The notes under the pieces: generated by a model | Told to the model about the DNA's origin: nothing | The model's input: the letters and a program-made list of their open reading frames with translations, nothing else | The model's database searches: none | Shown: one piece after another, positions 20,556 to 29,535 of the stretch | How the letters are laid out: every line of letters begins with the position of its first letter | How positions within the stretch are numbered: position 1 is the stretch's first letter | Assembly (NCBI GenBank): GCA_900696485.1 | Contig: CAADGG010000109.1 | Span: 1 to 64,000, forward strand | DNA length: 64,000 nt | Source of the DNA: an uncultured Pseudomonadota bacterium | GTDB lineage: Bacteria; Myxococcota_A; UBA9160; PR03 | Direction: 5' to 3' | Made by a program: the position numbers and the translations under genes

Positions 20556-21500
20556 ATGCGTATCGCCCTCGCCGCCGTCGCCGCCCTCGCCGCGATCACC
20601 GTGCTGCCGCCGTGGCTCGCACCGCGGCTCGGCTTCGCCCCCGAGGTCACGACGCTGCCCCGCGCCGGCCGCGCGGTGCCGATCGGGGACCAGCGCGAGC
20701 TGCACGTCGTCGAGCACGGCGCCGGCTCGCCGGTCGTGCTGGTGCATGGGCTGCCGTCGAACATCGGCGACTGGGGCGACGTTCCGGTGCGGCTCGCGGC
20801 TCGCGGCCATCACGTCGTCGTCTACGACCGGATCGGCTACGGCGGATCGAGCGCTGCGCCGGTCCGCGGCGATGCGTACACCTTCGCGTCGAGCGCACGC
20901 GATCTTGTGGCGCTGCTCGATGCGCTCGCGCTGCCGCGGGCCGCCCTCGTCGGCTGGTCCTATGGCGGCGGCGTCGTCCAGGTCCTGGCGCGTAGGGCGC
21001 CCGAGCGGGTGTCGCAGATGGTCCTGCTCGCCGCCGTCGGCCCGACGTTCGACGACGTCCCGCGCAGCACCCTCGACCGCGTGCTCCACTCACCCGCGGC
21101 GCTGCCACTGCTGCGCTGGGTCGCCGCGATCCCGCCGCTGTCGCGCGCGGCCATGCGCTCGACGCTCGCCGGCCTGTTCTCCGATCCCGCGGCGATTCCG
21201 CCGGGTTTAATCGAACGCTCCCGCGCGCAGCTCGCGCTGCCCGGCACACTGGAGGCGTTCGTCGCGGAGTCGGTGCAGATGGACTCCGCCTCGCTGGCGC
21301 CGGAGCGGATCTCCGCGCCGACGTTGGTCGTGAGCGGCAGCGACGACCGCAGCGTTCCGATCGCGGTGGCGGAGGATCTGGCGCGCCGAATCCCGGGCGC
21401 CGAACTGGTGCGCGTCGAGGGCGGCAGTCACATGCTGCCGATCACGCACGCGGAACTCCTGGCCGAGACGCTGCACGAATGGCTGGAGCGGACCCGATGA
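20556..21500 (+). CDS. Alpha/beta-fold hydrolase
   Basis: The 314-residue serine hydrolase has an N-terminal hydrophobic segment (ALAAVAALAAITVLPPWLAP) that could anchor or export it. The fold is shown by VVLVHGLPSN (oxyanion region), the nucleophile elbow GWSYGG, an acid in VSGSDDRSVP and the histidine in EGGSHMLPITH. Substrate cannot be deduced; esterase, lipase and epoxide hydrolase relatives all share this pattern. Its stop overlaps the start of the next cyclophilin gene (ATGA), so the genes at 20556, 21497 and 22207 form one overlapping operon. Confidence 0.85.
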   Translation: MRIALAAVAALAAITVLPPWLAPRLGFAPEVTTLPRAGRAVPIGDQRELHVVEHGAGSPVVLVHGLPSNIGDWGDVPVRLAARGHHVVVYDRIGYGGSSAAPVRGDAYTFASSARDLVALLDALALPRAALVGWSYGGGVVQVLARRAPERVSQMVLLAAVGPTFDDVPRSTLDRVLHSPAALPLLRWVAAIPPLSRAAMRSTLAGLFSDPAAIPPGLIERSRAQLALPGTLEAFVAESVQMDSASLAPERISAPTLVVSGSDDRSVPIAVAEDLARRIPGAELVRVEGGSHMLPITHAELLAETLHEWLERTR

Positions 21501-22210
21501 GCACACCGAGCGCGCGCATCCATCACCCGGGATCGGCGGTCCTGATCGGCATCGCGCTGCTGCTCGGCTGCGGCGCCGAGACGCCGCCGACGACCGAGAC
21601 GGCCGCCGCCGCGGCCGCGACCGCCGAGGAGCTCGAGCCGGAGCCGGCTCCGGGAAGCCTGCCGGTCGCCGTCCTCCACGTGCGGGACTTCGGCGAGATC
21701 CGCATCGAGCTGCTCCCGCACCGGGCGCCGAAAACGGTCGCCAATTTCGAGAAGCTCGCCGGCGAGGGCTTCTACGACGGCACGACGTTCCACCGCGTGA
21801 TTCCGGAGTTCATGATCCAGGGCGGCGATCCCAACACCCGGGATCGCGATCCGCGCAACGATGGCCAGGGCGGGCCGGGCTACACGATTCCCGACGAGTT
21901 CGGCGGCGCGCCGCACCGCCGCGGGGTGCTGTCGATGGCGAATACCGGCCGTCCCGATTCGGGTGGCAGCCAGTTCTTCGTGCTGGTCGCCGATGCGCCC
22001 CATCTCGACGGCCGGCACAGCGTGTTCGGGCGTGTCGTCGACGGCATGGACGTCGTCGACCGGATCGTCGCGGTGGAGCGCGACCAGTACGGCCGCTGGG
22101 GCCCCCCGGATCGGCCGCGCGAAGACGTCGTGATCGAAACGGTTCGCATCGAGAGGCCGGATTCCGGCGCGACGGAGCGTCCGCCGGCCGGCGTAAAGGA
22201 GACACCTTGA
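21497..22210 (+). CDS. Peptidyl-prolyl isomerase lipoprotein (cyclophilin type)
   Basis: The 237-residue protein starts at the ATG overlapping the preceding stop. A signal peptide ends in the lipobox LLLGC, and a Thr/Ala/Glu linker leads to a cyclophilin domain with FHRVIPEFMIQGGDPNT, MANTGRPDSGGSQFFVLV and VFGRVVDGMDVVDRI. Likely an outer- or inner-membrane-anchored folding factor facing the periplasm. The stop overlaps the TTG start of the downstream oxidoreductase gene. Confidence 0.9.
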   Translation: MSTPSARIHHPGSAVLIGIALLLGCGAETPPTTETAAAAAATAEELEPEPAPGSLPVAVLHVRDFGEIRIELLPHRAPKTVANFEKLAGEGFYDGTTFHRVIPEFMIQGGDPNTRDRDPRNDGQGGPGYTIPDEFGGAPHRRGVLSMANTGRPDSGGSQFFVLVADAPHLDGRHSVFGRVVDGMDVVDRIVAVERDQYGRWGPPDRPREDVVIETVRIERPDSGATERPPAGVKETP

Positions 22211-23061
22211 AGCTCGGCCTCTACGGCATCAACGTCGGCCCCTGCGCGCAACCCGAAGCCGCTGCGCGCGTCGCGCGCGCGGCCGAGGCAGCGGGCTTCG
22301 AGTCGGTCTGGACGGCGGAGCACGTCGTGCTGCCGGACCCGCAGGCGCCGCCGTCGCCGATCCCGGCGGCGACGCCGCTGCTCGATCCCGCCGTCGCGCT
22401 CGCCTTTCTCGCCGCGCACACGCAGCGCCTGCGCCTCGCGACCGGCATCATCATCCTGCCGCAACGCAATCCGGTGGTGCTGGCCAAGGAGCTGGCCAGC
22501 CTGGACGTGCTGTCGGGCGGACGGCTGATCGCCGGCTTCGGCGTCGGCTACCTGAAAGCCGAGTTCGACGCGATCGGAGCGCCCTTTGCCCGCCGCGCCG
22601 AGCGCATGGAGGAATGCCTCGACGTGCTGCTGGCGCTGTGGACGCAGCCGCATCCGCAGCACGACGGTCCGAGCTTCCGCTTTGCCGGCATCGATGCGCA
22701 CCCGCGGCCGGTCCAGCAGCCGCATCCACCGATCGTCCTCGGCGCCACCACGCCGCCCGCCTTCCGCCGAACCGTCCGGCGCGCCGACGGCTGGTATGGC
22801 TTCGCGATGGACGTCGACACGACCTCGCGCTGTCTTGCCGGCCTCGAACAGGCGGCGCGGCGCGTCGAACGCCCCGCTGGACTCGGCGCGCTGGAGCTCA
22901 CCGTCACGCCGCCGCCCGGCTTGCCGGACGCCGACACGATCCGGCGCTACGAAGACCTCGGCGTCACGCGACTCGTGCTGCTCCCGCTGGTCCGCAGCGC
23001 CGACGAGCTGGTCGATTTCGTCGGCCGGGCGGGCGCCGCGGCGCCAGGGGGAGCGTCGTAG
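22207..23061 (+). CDS. LLM-class oxidoreductase, probably F420-dependent (TIGR03619-like)
   Basis: Flavin- or F420-dependent TIM-barrel oxidoreductase of unknown substrate. The 284-residue protein begins at a TTG (22207) that overlaps the previous stop. It shows the luciferase-like signatures ARAAEAAGFESVWTAEHVV, RLATGIIILPQRNPVVLAKE and LDVLSGGRLIAGFGVGYLKAEF. This combination is typical of the F420-associated subfamily, but the cofactor is inferred, not seen. Last gene of the hydrolase/cyclophilin operon. Confidence 0.82.
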   Translation: MKLGLYGINVGPCAQPEAAARVARAAEAAGFESVWTAEHVVLPDPQAPPSPIPAATPLLDPAVALAFLAAHTQRLRLATGIIILPQRNPVVLAKELASLDVLSGGRLIAGFGVGYLKAEFDAIGAPFARRAERMEECLDVLLALWTQPHPQHDGPSFRFAGIDAHPRPVQQPHPPIVLGATTPPAFRRTVRRADGWYGFAMDVDTTSRCLAGLEQAARRVERPAGLGALELTVTPPPGLPDADTIRRYEDLGVTRLVLLPLVRSADELVDFVGRAGAAAPGGAS

Positions 23062-23085
23062 CGAGAGGACTTCGGAGACCGGACA

Positions 23086-24468
23086 CTAGATCGCGATCTT
23101 CGTCCAGGCGCCGCTGCGGAACCGCCACGCGAGCGCGAAGGCCAGCGCGAGGACGAAGACGAACTCCGCATACCAGGCGCCGATGACCCCGGCTTCCCAG
23201 ACGAAGGCGAACAGCCACACCAGCGGCAGGCGCAGCGCCCACGCGAGCAGCGTCTGCACGAAGAACGGCCAGCGCGTGTCACCGGCGCCGCGCAGCGCTC
23301 CGCCGACGACGATCTGCAGCGCATCGACGAGCTGGAATGCCGCGCCGAGCGCGAGCAGCGGTCCGGCGAGCGCCAGCACGTCGGCATCGCGGGTGAACAG
23401 GCCGATCAGCGCACGCGGCGCGAGCAGGAACAGCGCGGCGATGCCGAGCGCCAGCGCGACGGCCAGCTTCAGCGCCGAGACGAGGCTGCGCAGCGCCGCG
23501 TCGAGCGAACCGGCGCCCTTGTAGCGGCCGACCAGCGTCGTCGCGGCCAGTCCGATACCGATCGCCTGCATGAACGACAGCGAGAGCAGCGCGATCATCG
23601 CCTGCGTCGCCGCCATCGACGCCTCGCCCATCCGGGCGACCAGCGTCGTGAAGATCGCGAACGCACTCATGTCGAGCACCCACTGGCCGCCGATCGGCGC
23701 GCCGGTGCGCAGGAAGCGCCGGATCCGCGCGCCGCTCGGCGCCACCGGTCGTCCGCCGAAGCGGCGCACCAGCGCCGGCCGCGCGAACGCGATCGCCAGC
23801 GCGACGGCGCCCACCCATTCCGCAATCGACGTCGCCACCGCCGCGCCGGCGATGCCCCACCCCGGCAGGCCGAGGCGCCCGAGCACCAGGCCGTAGTCGA
23901 GCACGATGTTGACACCGTTCGCGATCAGCGTGGCGATCAGCGGCGTGCGCGTATCGCCGAGCCCGCGGAAGAACGCCGCCAGCACCAGCCAGATCGCCAG
24001 GCCGACGAAGCCGAGCGGTCGCATGGCGATGTACGACAGCGCGTACTCGCGCAACGAATCGGGGGCGCCGACGGATCGGAACAGCGGTCCGGCCAGCGCC
24101 GCGAACACGAACAGACCGAGTGCCGTCGCCGGGACCAGCGCGTACAGACCCTGCCATGCCCAGCCGCCGCAGGCCTCTTCGTCGCCGGCCCCATGGGCCT
24201 GCGACACGAAGGTCTGGACGCCGGTCGCCGACCCGCTGAAGACGCTGAACACGGTCCACAGCCAGATGCCGGCGAAGCCGAGCGCGCCGAGCTGGGCGGC
24301 GCCGAGCTGGCCGACGAAGATCGAGTCGACGACGTGCATCGTCGTCTGCGACATCTGCGCGAGGACGAGCGGCCAGGCCAGATGCGCGACCTCGCGGACG
24401 CCTCCCGCGCGCCGCGGCACGCGCGGCGGGAGCGCCAACGGTCGCGAAGAAGTCGACGAAGCAGTCAT
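23086..24468 (-). CDS. MATE-family multidrug/toxin extrusion transporter
   Basis: Inner-membrane antiporter of organic cations or other solutes. The 460-residue protein has about twelve hydrophobic helices in two similar halves. The first half starts LAWPLVLAQMSQTTMHVVDSIFVGQLG and the second around FLRTGAPIGGQWVLDMSAFAIF; the PIGGQW region and GAxxLGALG are typical of MATE proteins. Convergent with the LLM gene. A 289-bp leader with a strong hairpin separates it from the P450 gene. Confidence 0.9.
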   Translation of the reverse strand: MTASSTSSRPLALPPRVPRRAGGVREVAHLAWPLVLAQMSQTTMHVVDSIFVGQLGAAQLGALGFAGIWLWTVFSVFSGSATGVQTFVSQAHGAGDEEACGGWAWQGLYALVPATALGLFVFAALAGPLFRSVGAPDSLREYALSYIAMRPLGFVGLAIWLVLAAFFRGLGDTRTPLIATLIANGVNIVLDYGLVLGRLGLPGWGIAGAAVATSIAEWVGAVALAIAFARPALVRRFGGRPVAPSGARIRRFLRTGAPIGGQWVLDMSAFAIFTTLVARMGEASMAATQAMIALLSLSFMQAIGIGLAATTLVGRYKGAGSLDAALRSLVSALKLAVALALGIAALFLLAPRALIGLFTRDADVLALAGPLLALGAAFQLVDALQIVVGGALRGAGDTRWPFFVQTLLAWALRLPLVWLFAFVWEAGVIGAWYAEFVFVLALAFALAWRFRSGAWTKIAI

Positions 24469-24490
24469 GAAGAAGCTCCAGGGCGAAACG

Positions 24491-24528
24491 CCGGAGGCCG
24501 CGAACGCTTTCGCATCCGCGGCCTCCGG
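24491..24528. repeat. Hairpin-forming inverted repeat ahead of the MATE gene
   Basis: CCGGAGGCCGCG (24491-24502) and its exact complement (24517-24528) enclose a 14-nt loop in the 5' leader of the MATE gene. There is no T-run on either side, so it is not a clear Rho-independent terminator. The rest of the 24469-24757 interval shows nothing I recognise. Confidence 0.55.
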
Positions 24529-24757
24529 AGCGGCCCGTGGGGCTTCGCTCAGGTCATGGTCGGATGCGAGGAACCGGGAGGACCCGTCCGAGACGGACCC
24601 GCATCGGTCGCATGCCAGCGACCGTGGGGTGAACGCCCGGGGTACGGGTGCCGGAAGGGTTTGCGGGGAAGAGTTTCATCAGGCGCGGTTGTACCACAGG
24701 CGTCGCGGCCCGGGCAAGGGAACCGTGCGGGCATCGCCGGGGCGGGCGCGGACCGCC

Positions 24758-26101
24758 TCAGGCGAGGCGTTCGAACCGGACCGGCAGCCCGTCCCGGGGC
24801 TTCGAGATCGGCGCCTGCTGGACCGGCATCCGGTAGCCGGGCTCGACGCTCCAGCGGTAGCGGAGCACGAGCTGGTGCAGGATCGCCTTCACCTGCAGCT
24901 CGGCGAAGCGCAGGCCGAGGCAGTGATGCGGGCCGCCGCCGAACGGGATCCAGCAGTGCGTGTGGCGCTCGTCCTCGGCGCGCTCCGGGCGGAAGCGCTC
25001 GGGATCCCAGGCCGTCGGCGCCGACCACCATTCCGGCAGATGGTGGGTGTGGATCGGCGCGATCACGACCATCGCGCCGGCCGGGATGCGCTGGCCCTCG
25101 AACGCGAAGTCCGCGGTGGCGACGCGCGGGATCACCGGCAGCGGCGGATAGCGGCGCAACGTCTCCTTCATCGCCCAGCCGAGCACGACGGGCCGCGCGA
25201 GATCCTCGAACGCGAGCCACGGCGTGCCGATGGCCCGTGCCTCCTCGCGGATCCGCTCCTGCCACGCAGGGTGTCGCGCAAGCTCGTAGGTCAACGACGT
25301 GAGTGTGCTGGTCGTGGTGTCGTGCGCCGCCATCATCAGGAAGCTCATGTGGTCGACGACGTCGCGGTCGGAGAACCGCTCGCCGGTCTCGGTCTTCGCC
25401 CGACACAGCCGGCTGAACATGTCGAGGCCGTCTTCGCTGCGCTTCCTTGCCAGCAGCTCGCGGAACGTGCGGACCAGGACCTTGCGTCCCTCGAGGCCGC
25501 GATGGAACTCGAGGCCCGGCAGCGGCAGCCGGATCCGCGACATCGACGCCGCCACCAGATCCTCGAACACGCGGTTCATGCGCGTCGTCTCCGGACCGAG
25601 ATCGATGCCGACGAAGATCGACGCCGCCAGATCGAGCGTCAGCTCCTTGAAGAGCGGAAACGCCAGGCGGCGGCCGTCGGCGTCGCCCCAATCCACGATG
25701 CCCGCCTCGATCATCGGATTCATGCGCTCGCCGTAGCTGCGCAGCGCCGGGCGCTTGAAGGCCTCGTGCATGATCTTGCGATGGTGCTTGTGCTCTTCGC
25801 CGTCGCGCAGCAGCAGACCGTTCGGAAAGATCCTGCCCATGATCGCGGTCCACGGCCGGCGCGCGGAGAAGATCTGCTCGCGGTCCAGCAGCACCAGCCG
25901 GTTCGCGTCGGGGCCGAACAGATTGACCATCCGGAACGAGCCGACCCGGTGCATGACGGCGTTGCCGTACCGCTCGTGCATGCGCTGCAACGGGCCCAGC
26001 ATGTCGACGCGCTCGCCGCCGCGCAGCACGCGCCGCAGCAGCGTCGTGACCCCCGAATGGGGCACCTCACGCAGCGCTTCCGAAACGGCGGCCGGCGACA
26101 T
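24758..26101 (-). CDS. Cytochrome P450 monooxygenase
   Basis: Heme-thiolate monooxygenase. The 447-residue soluble protein has the I-helix oxygen-binding motif (MMAAHDTTTSTLTSL), the ExxR pair in KETLRRYPPLPVIPR, the PERF-type DPERFRPERAED and the heme-binding loop PFGGGPHHCLGLRFAEL with its cysteine ligand. No redox partner is encoded nearby. The substrate is not predictable. Transcribed leftward; its start is 152 bp from the start of the divergent aldo/keto reductase. Confidence 0.93.
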   Translation of the reverse strand: MSPAAVSEALREVPHSGVTTLLRRVLRGGERVDMLGPLQRMHERYGNAVMHRVGSFRMVNLFGPDANRLVLLDREQIFSARRPWTAIMGRIFPNGLLLRDGEEHKHHRKIMHEAFKRPALRSYGERMNPMIEAGIVDWGDADGRRLAFPLFKELTLDLAASIFVGIDLGPETTRMNRVFEDLVAASMSRIRLPLPGLEFHRGLEGRKVLVRTFRELLARKRSEDGLDMFSRLCRAKTETGERFSDRDVVDHMSFLMMAAHDTTTSTLTSLTYELARHPAWQERIREEARAIGTPWLAFEDLARPVVLGWAMKETLRRYPPLPVIPRVATADFAFEGQRIPAGAMVVIAPIHTHHLPEWWSAPTAWDPERFRPERAEDERHTHCWIPFGGGPHHCLGLRFAELQVKAILHQLVLRYRWSVEPGYRMPVQQAPISKPRDGLPVRFERLA

Positions 26102-26186
26102 CGAGTTCCTCCGTGGCTAGCCTAACCGAGAGCCCGGGGGCGCAACGCGAAGCGATCGCAGAGCCACGAGCGGCGCCGGGCCCCGG

Positions 26187-26242
26187 GTCCGCGCGGCGAG
26201 GTCCGCGCGGCGAGGCCCGCGCGGCGAGGCCCGCGCGGCGAG
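26187..26242 (+). repeat. Four tandem copies of a 14-bp unit
   Basis: The unit G(T/C)CCGCGCGGCGAG is repeated four times without gap, the last copy ending 11 bp before the aldo/keto reductase ATG and merging into its ribosome-binding region (GGAGATGGCGGC). A slippage-prone tandem of this kind in a 5' leader could vary in copy number. Confidence 0.7.
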
Positions 26243-26253
26243 GAGATGGCGGC

Positions 26254-27165
26254 ATGACAGAGACCCCGAGCGCGAGCCTCCCGACGCTGCCGTTCGGCCG
26301 GACCGGCCACGCGAGCTCGCGGCTGGTGTTCGGCGCCGCCGCGCTGGCGCGCGTCTCCCAGGCGGACGCCGACCAGGCGCTCGCGCAGATCCGGGCCGCC
26401 GGCGTCAACCACATCGACACCGCCGCCTCGTACGGCGATTCCGAGCGGCGGCTCGCGCCGTTCCTGCGCCGACATCGGCAGGACGTCTTCCTCGCCACGA
26501 AGACCGGCGAACGCAGCCATGCCGCCGCCCGCGAACAGATCCGCCGCTCGCTCGAACGGATGGGTGTGGACCGGATCGATCTGATCCAGCTCCACAATCT
26601 GGTGCAGGAAGCGGACTGGCAGCAGGCGTTCGCGGAGGACGGAGCGCTGCGCGCGTGCGTCGAGGCGCGCGACGAAGGGCTCGTGCGCGCGATCGGCGTC
26701 ACCGGCCACGGCACGCGCGTCGCGGCGATGCACCGGCGCAGTCTCGAGCGCTTCGACTTCGATTCGGTGCTACTGCCGATGAATCCCTCGCTGCTGCGCG
26801 ACGCGCGCTATGCGGAAGAGTTCGAGCAGCTCCTCGCGATCTGTGCCGAGCGCCGCGTCGCCGTCCAGACGATCAAGAGCCTCGCGCGGCGCCGCTGGCC
26901 CGACGGCGCCGCGCCGACCCACGACACCTGGTACGAGCCGCTCACCGACGCCGCGGAGATCGAAGGCGCCGTGCACTGGGCGCTCGCACGCCCGGGCGTC
27001 TTCGTCGACACAGCGGGTGATCTGCGGCTACTCAGCGCGATGCTGCGCGCCGCGGCGAGCTTCCCGGCCGGCGCGCCGCCCGCGCGCAGCGCCGCGAACG
27101 CCGACCCGGCCTGGGCACGACAGACGGCGCCGCTCTTCGTGCGCGGCTTCACGCCGAGCGCCTGA
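26254..27165 (+). CDS. Aldo/keto reductase family oxidoreductase
   Basis: NAD(P)H-dependent TIM-barrel reductase. The 303-residue protein has VNHIDTAASYGDSE (catalytic Asp and Tyr), FLATKTGE (Lys), MGVDRIDLIQLHNL and GLVRAIGVTGHG, all AKR landmarks. The ATG at 26254 is preceded by AGGAGATGG; the upstream in-frame ATG lies before the 14-bp tandem repeats and gives an unconvincing Arg/Gly/Pro tail. Last chromosomal protein gene before the tRNA. Confidence 0.88.
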   Translation: MTETPSASLPTLPFGRTGHASSRLVFGAAALARVSQADADQALAQIRAAGVNHIDTAASYGDSERRLAPFLRRHRQDVFLATKTGERSHAAAREQIRRSLERMGVDRIDLIQLHNLVQEADWQQAFAEDGALRACVEARDEGLVRAIGVTGHGTRVAAMHRRSLERFDFDSVLLPMNPSLLRDARYAEEFEQLLAICAERRVAVQTIKSLARRRWPDGAAPTHDTWYEPLTDAAEIEGAVHWALARPGVFVDTAGDLRLLSAMLRAAASFPAGAPPARSAANADPAWARQTAPLFVRGFTPSA

Positions 27166-27246
27166 GGAGCCGGGAACCGCTGCCGAGCCCCGCGCGCCGA
27201 ACCGCCTTGGGACGGTTCCGCAGATCGGCTAGAGTTCCCCTCGCGT

Positions 27247-27322
27247 GGCCCGGTAGCTCAGTTGGTAGAGCACCGCACTGAAAATGCGGGTGTCGCCAGT
27301 TCGATTCTGGCCTGGGCCACCA
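27247..27322 (+). tRNA. tRNA-Phe (anticodon GAA)
   Basis: A complete 76-nt cloverleaf: acceptor GGCCCGG with CTGGGCC (one G-U pair), D-arm GCTC-AGTTGGTAGA-GAGC type, anticodon stem CCGCA/TGCGG around CTGAAAA with anticodon GAA, T-arm around TTCGATT, and an encoded CCA end (27320-27322). It marks the edge between chromosomal genes and the element, and tRNA 3' ends are frequent integration sites. The antisense open frame over it gives the well-known spurious peptide HPHFQCGALPTELPG. Confidence 0.97.
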
Positions 27323-27541
27323 TCTTTCCCTGCCGGGTCGCGCAGTTAGGACCGCGCGCCTCTCACCCGTTGCGCCGCAATGCGTTGCCCATCGTTGCCC
27401 GCGCAGGGTAGCCGGCCGCTGCAACCCCCGACAAGAGCTCATGCGGCTCGGGCGCAACCCCGGCCACGATCAGGGGGGGCGCCGCCAGGCTCGCTGGCCG
27501 AGCGCAGCCTATCGTGCGCTATGCGGAGGTTCCGACCCGTC

Positions 27542-27697
27542 ATGAACCAAGACGTTCTCGAGCATCTCGTCAAAGCCGTCGAGGCACTCGCGAAGGCCGT
27601 CAGTGAGTTGACCCAACAGGTGAACACCGCAAACGGCCACAATCTCGCGAATCGCGCGAAGACCGAGGCACTGCGCGCCAAGCGCGCCCTGGGATAA
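27542..27697 (+). CDS. Small coiled-coil protein of unknown function
   Basis: The 51-residue product begins MNQDVLEHLVKAVEALAKAV, a clear heptad pattern, and ends in a basic tail (RAKTEALRAKRALG). GGAGGT lies 12 bp before the ATG; an ATG seven codons upstream overlaps that site. First candidate gene after the tRNA; it is not an integrase. I do not recognise a family. Confidence 0.5.
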   Translation: MNQDVLEHLVKAVEALAKAVSELTQQVNTANGHNLANRAKTEALRAKRALG

Positions 27698-27729
27698 GCC
27701 AAGCTCCCTTCGGACTCCCGCTTCGTCTC

Positions 27730-28734
27730 CTATACGCTCCCTCCGACCTCCTCGGGTCGCTTCGGAAAGGCCGAGAGATCGAGCGTGCGCAGTCTCTGGC
27801 GAAAGGTGCGATCCAACCGCGCGAGTGCACCCGCAAGCCAGCGATGCTGGTTCGGCCAGTCCTCCTCGTCTGTGGGATCCACGTTCTCTTTGTAGAGAGC
27901 AATCCGTGAGCCGATCCGCTCTGGGAGCTCTTGCCAGCTCAGGGGTTCGCCCATCGCGGATTCGATCGCCGCTTTCTCGCTCCGCAGGAGAGCAAAATAC
28001 TGTTTCGCGTTGCTTCCCCGCATGAAGAGTTCGGCTCCGATCCTGTTCTCGACCGTATTGACGCTCGCCGCCATGTGAAAGTCGCGCCGCCCTATCCCGA
28101 CCGTCATCCAGTGCTGCGGTCGCGGCGTCTGCATCCGCAGACCGCACGGGTGCGCCTCGACCCAATCGCAGAGGCCCCGCCAGTAGCGGAGCTGCTGGGC
28201 CTTGGTTTCGGTGACGCCTTCCTCATCGAGCTGGCGCGTCGCGCGGCTCACTGATTTCGTCCAGTCGTTCGGCTTCGAGATGACGTTGAAACGCGGAGCC
28301 GCGGGCGATCCGCCAATTCGCCAGAGCTCCACCTCGAGTCCGAAGAACCGGAACCTGGAGTCCGTGATCTCATTGAGCCAATCGAGCGTCGCGCGGTGCT
28401 CCTCCGTGAACCTTGCGGCCACCCAGACGATCGTCACCGCCTGCAGGCCCGCCGCATAGGTCAAGAGCTGCCCGAGATGCTCGTGATCGGTGCGCTCGAG
28501 CTGGTTCTCGATCAGGACCCAGTTGTCCGCTCCGACGTCCTTGCAGAGAATGTCCGCGCGAAACGGGCCCACGTCTCGCTCCTGGGCTTCGAGCTCGAGC
28601 TCCATCTGAATCGTGTCTGCGAGGACCGCCAGGTTCTCCGGGCGTGCCAGCCACGGCGTGAAGTCACTCGCCTCGCTCGTCCAGATCTCGCGAAGATCCA
28701 CCTTCTCGAGGCGCCCCAGCTGCTCCTCTCTCAT
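27730..28734 (-). CDS. DUF4268-type protein with a PD-(D/E)XK-like N-terminal domain
   Basis: The 334-residue soluble protein has an N-terminal region with FRADILCKD followed by VLIENQLERTDHEHLGQLLTY, the pattern of a restriction-endonuclease-like fold with Gln in place of the usual Lys (D...E-x-Q). The C-terminal half (TRQLDEEGVTETKAQQLRYW onward, then MGEPLSWQELP) matches what I know of DUF4268. Such proteins are often found on mobile elements and near defence genes; their activity is not established here. Runs toward the tRNA. Confidence 0.72.
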   Translation of the reverse strand: MREEQLGRLEKVDLREIWTSEASDFTPWLARPENLAVLADTIQMELELEAQERDVGPFRADILCKDVGADNWVLIENQLERTDHEHLGQLLTYAAGLQAVTIVWVAARFTEEHRATLDWLNEITDSRFRFFGLEVELWRIGGSPAAPRFNVISKPNDWTKSVSRATRQLDEEGVTETKAQQLRYWRGLCDWVEAHPCGLRMQTPRPQHWMTVGIGRRDFHMAASVNTVENRIGAELFMRGSNAKQYFALLRSEKAAIESAMGEPLSWQELPERIGSRIALYKENVDPTDEEDWPNQHRWLAGALARLDRTFRQRLRTLDLSAFPKRPEEVGGSV

Positions 28735-28854
28735 GCGGCTGCCCCCTCGTTGTGCTCAGCCTTGTTGGCCGGCAGGGTAGCCGGGCAAGGCTTGGACAGC
28801 AGCCTTCCGGCGTCATCTTCCTCGCCCGGACATCTCGACTCTCAGCGCCATGCC

Positions 28855-28879
28855 TTGACGGGGCGCGCGGTCCGGTCAA
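28855..28879 (+). promoter_or_regulatory. Leader element A: GCCTTGAC box with TTGAC/GTCAA inverted repeat
   Basis: TTGAC (28855-28859) and GTCAA (28875-28879) face each other in the 273-bp gap upstream of the gene at 29008. The box lies about 150 bp before the start codon in a pyrimidine-rich leader. The same GCCTTGAC-type box recurs upstream of the genes at 44339, 55067 and 57750. Confidence 0.4.
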
Positions 28880-29007
28880 CGGGCGGCCCGCTCCATTCGC
28901 GCCCAGGCGCTCCCGTGTTGCCTGTTTCCCTTCGGTGACCGGCCCGCCTCTCCGCCCCGTCGATCTGGCAGGCGAAGTCGAGAAACCCAAAGCAATGGAG
29001 GAAGAAC

Positions 29008-29535
29008 ATGACAACCAGCAAGCGCAACTACCCAGGGACGCGCACCTACACGGTGCTGCTCGCCGAGGACGTTCCACACTATGGCAGCATCGAGATCATC
29101 GCGACGAGCGATCGAGAGGCGCTCGAGACCGCCCGCACCCTGGAGCACAGCGAAATCTGTCTCCAACCTGACCGGGAGAACCCGGTCTGCCGCCGGATCG
29201 TCCACGTCGAGGCCGAAGACGGCTCAATCCTTGCGGAAGGCGTTGCCCTCGATAGATACGTCCTTCACCACGAAACCGAAGTGCGGGCCAAGCTCTGCGC
29301 CATGGCGCCCGTGCTGCAAACCGCCCTCGAGCTCATCGCTTTAACCCCACTCTGGGGCGAACGCGTAGAGAATCCCGCGCTTCGCGAGGAGTTCATCGCG
29401 TCCGGCGAGTACGACGCCGCGCGAGACGAGTTCGAGCCCTCGGCCGACACGGAGAGCACCTACCTTCGAGACGTTGTCGAGGCGGCACGAGGTGCCCTCG
29501 CCAGCAGAGCCGGCCCGGAGCTGGCCGGATCCTAA
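29008..29535 (+). CDS. Hypothetical acidic protein of the element
   Basis: The 175-residue soluble protein starts at an ATG with GGAGGAAGAAC just upstream. It has a beta-rich N-terminal part (RTYTVLLAEDVPHYGSIEII, IVHVEAEDGSILAEGVAL) and an acidic helical C-terminus. No motif or family is recognised. The long pyrimidine-rich leader with a GCCTTGAC box is shared with three other small genes of the element. It overlaps the oppositely oriented next gene by four bases at the stops. Confidence 0.72.
   Translation: MTTSKRNYPGTRTYTVLLAEDVPHYGSIEIIATSDREALETARTLEHSEICLQPDRENPVCRRIVHVEAEDGSILAEGVALDRYVLHHETEVRAKLCAMAPVLQTALELIALTPLWGERVENPALREEFIASGEYDAARDEFEPSADTESTYLRDVVEAARGALASRAGPELAGS

Noticed and set aside
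24469..24757. Possible riboswitch in the MATE leader
   Set aside because: One strong hairpin is present but no conserved core of any riboswitch class known to me, and no terminator or ribosome-site switch.
27149..27457. Minus-strand frame of 102 codons with NWRHPHFQCGALPTELPG
   Set aside because: This peptide is the antisense translation of tRNA genes and appears in many databases as a false protein; it covers tRNA-Phe.
27323..28734. Integrase expected next to the tRNA
   Set aside because: No tyrosine or serine recombinase motifs in any frame; the region encodes a small coiled-coil protein and a DUF4268-like protein.
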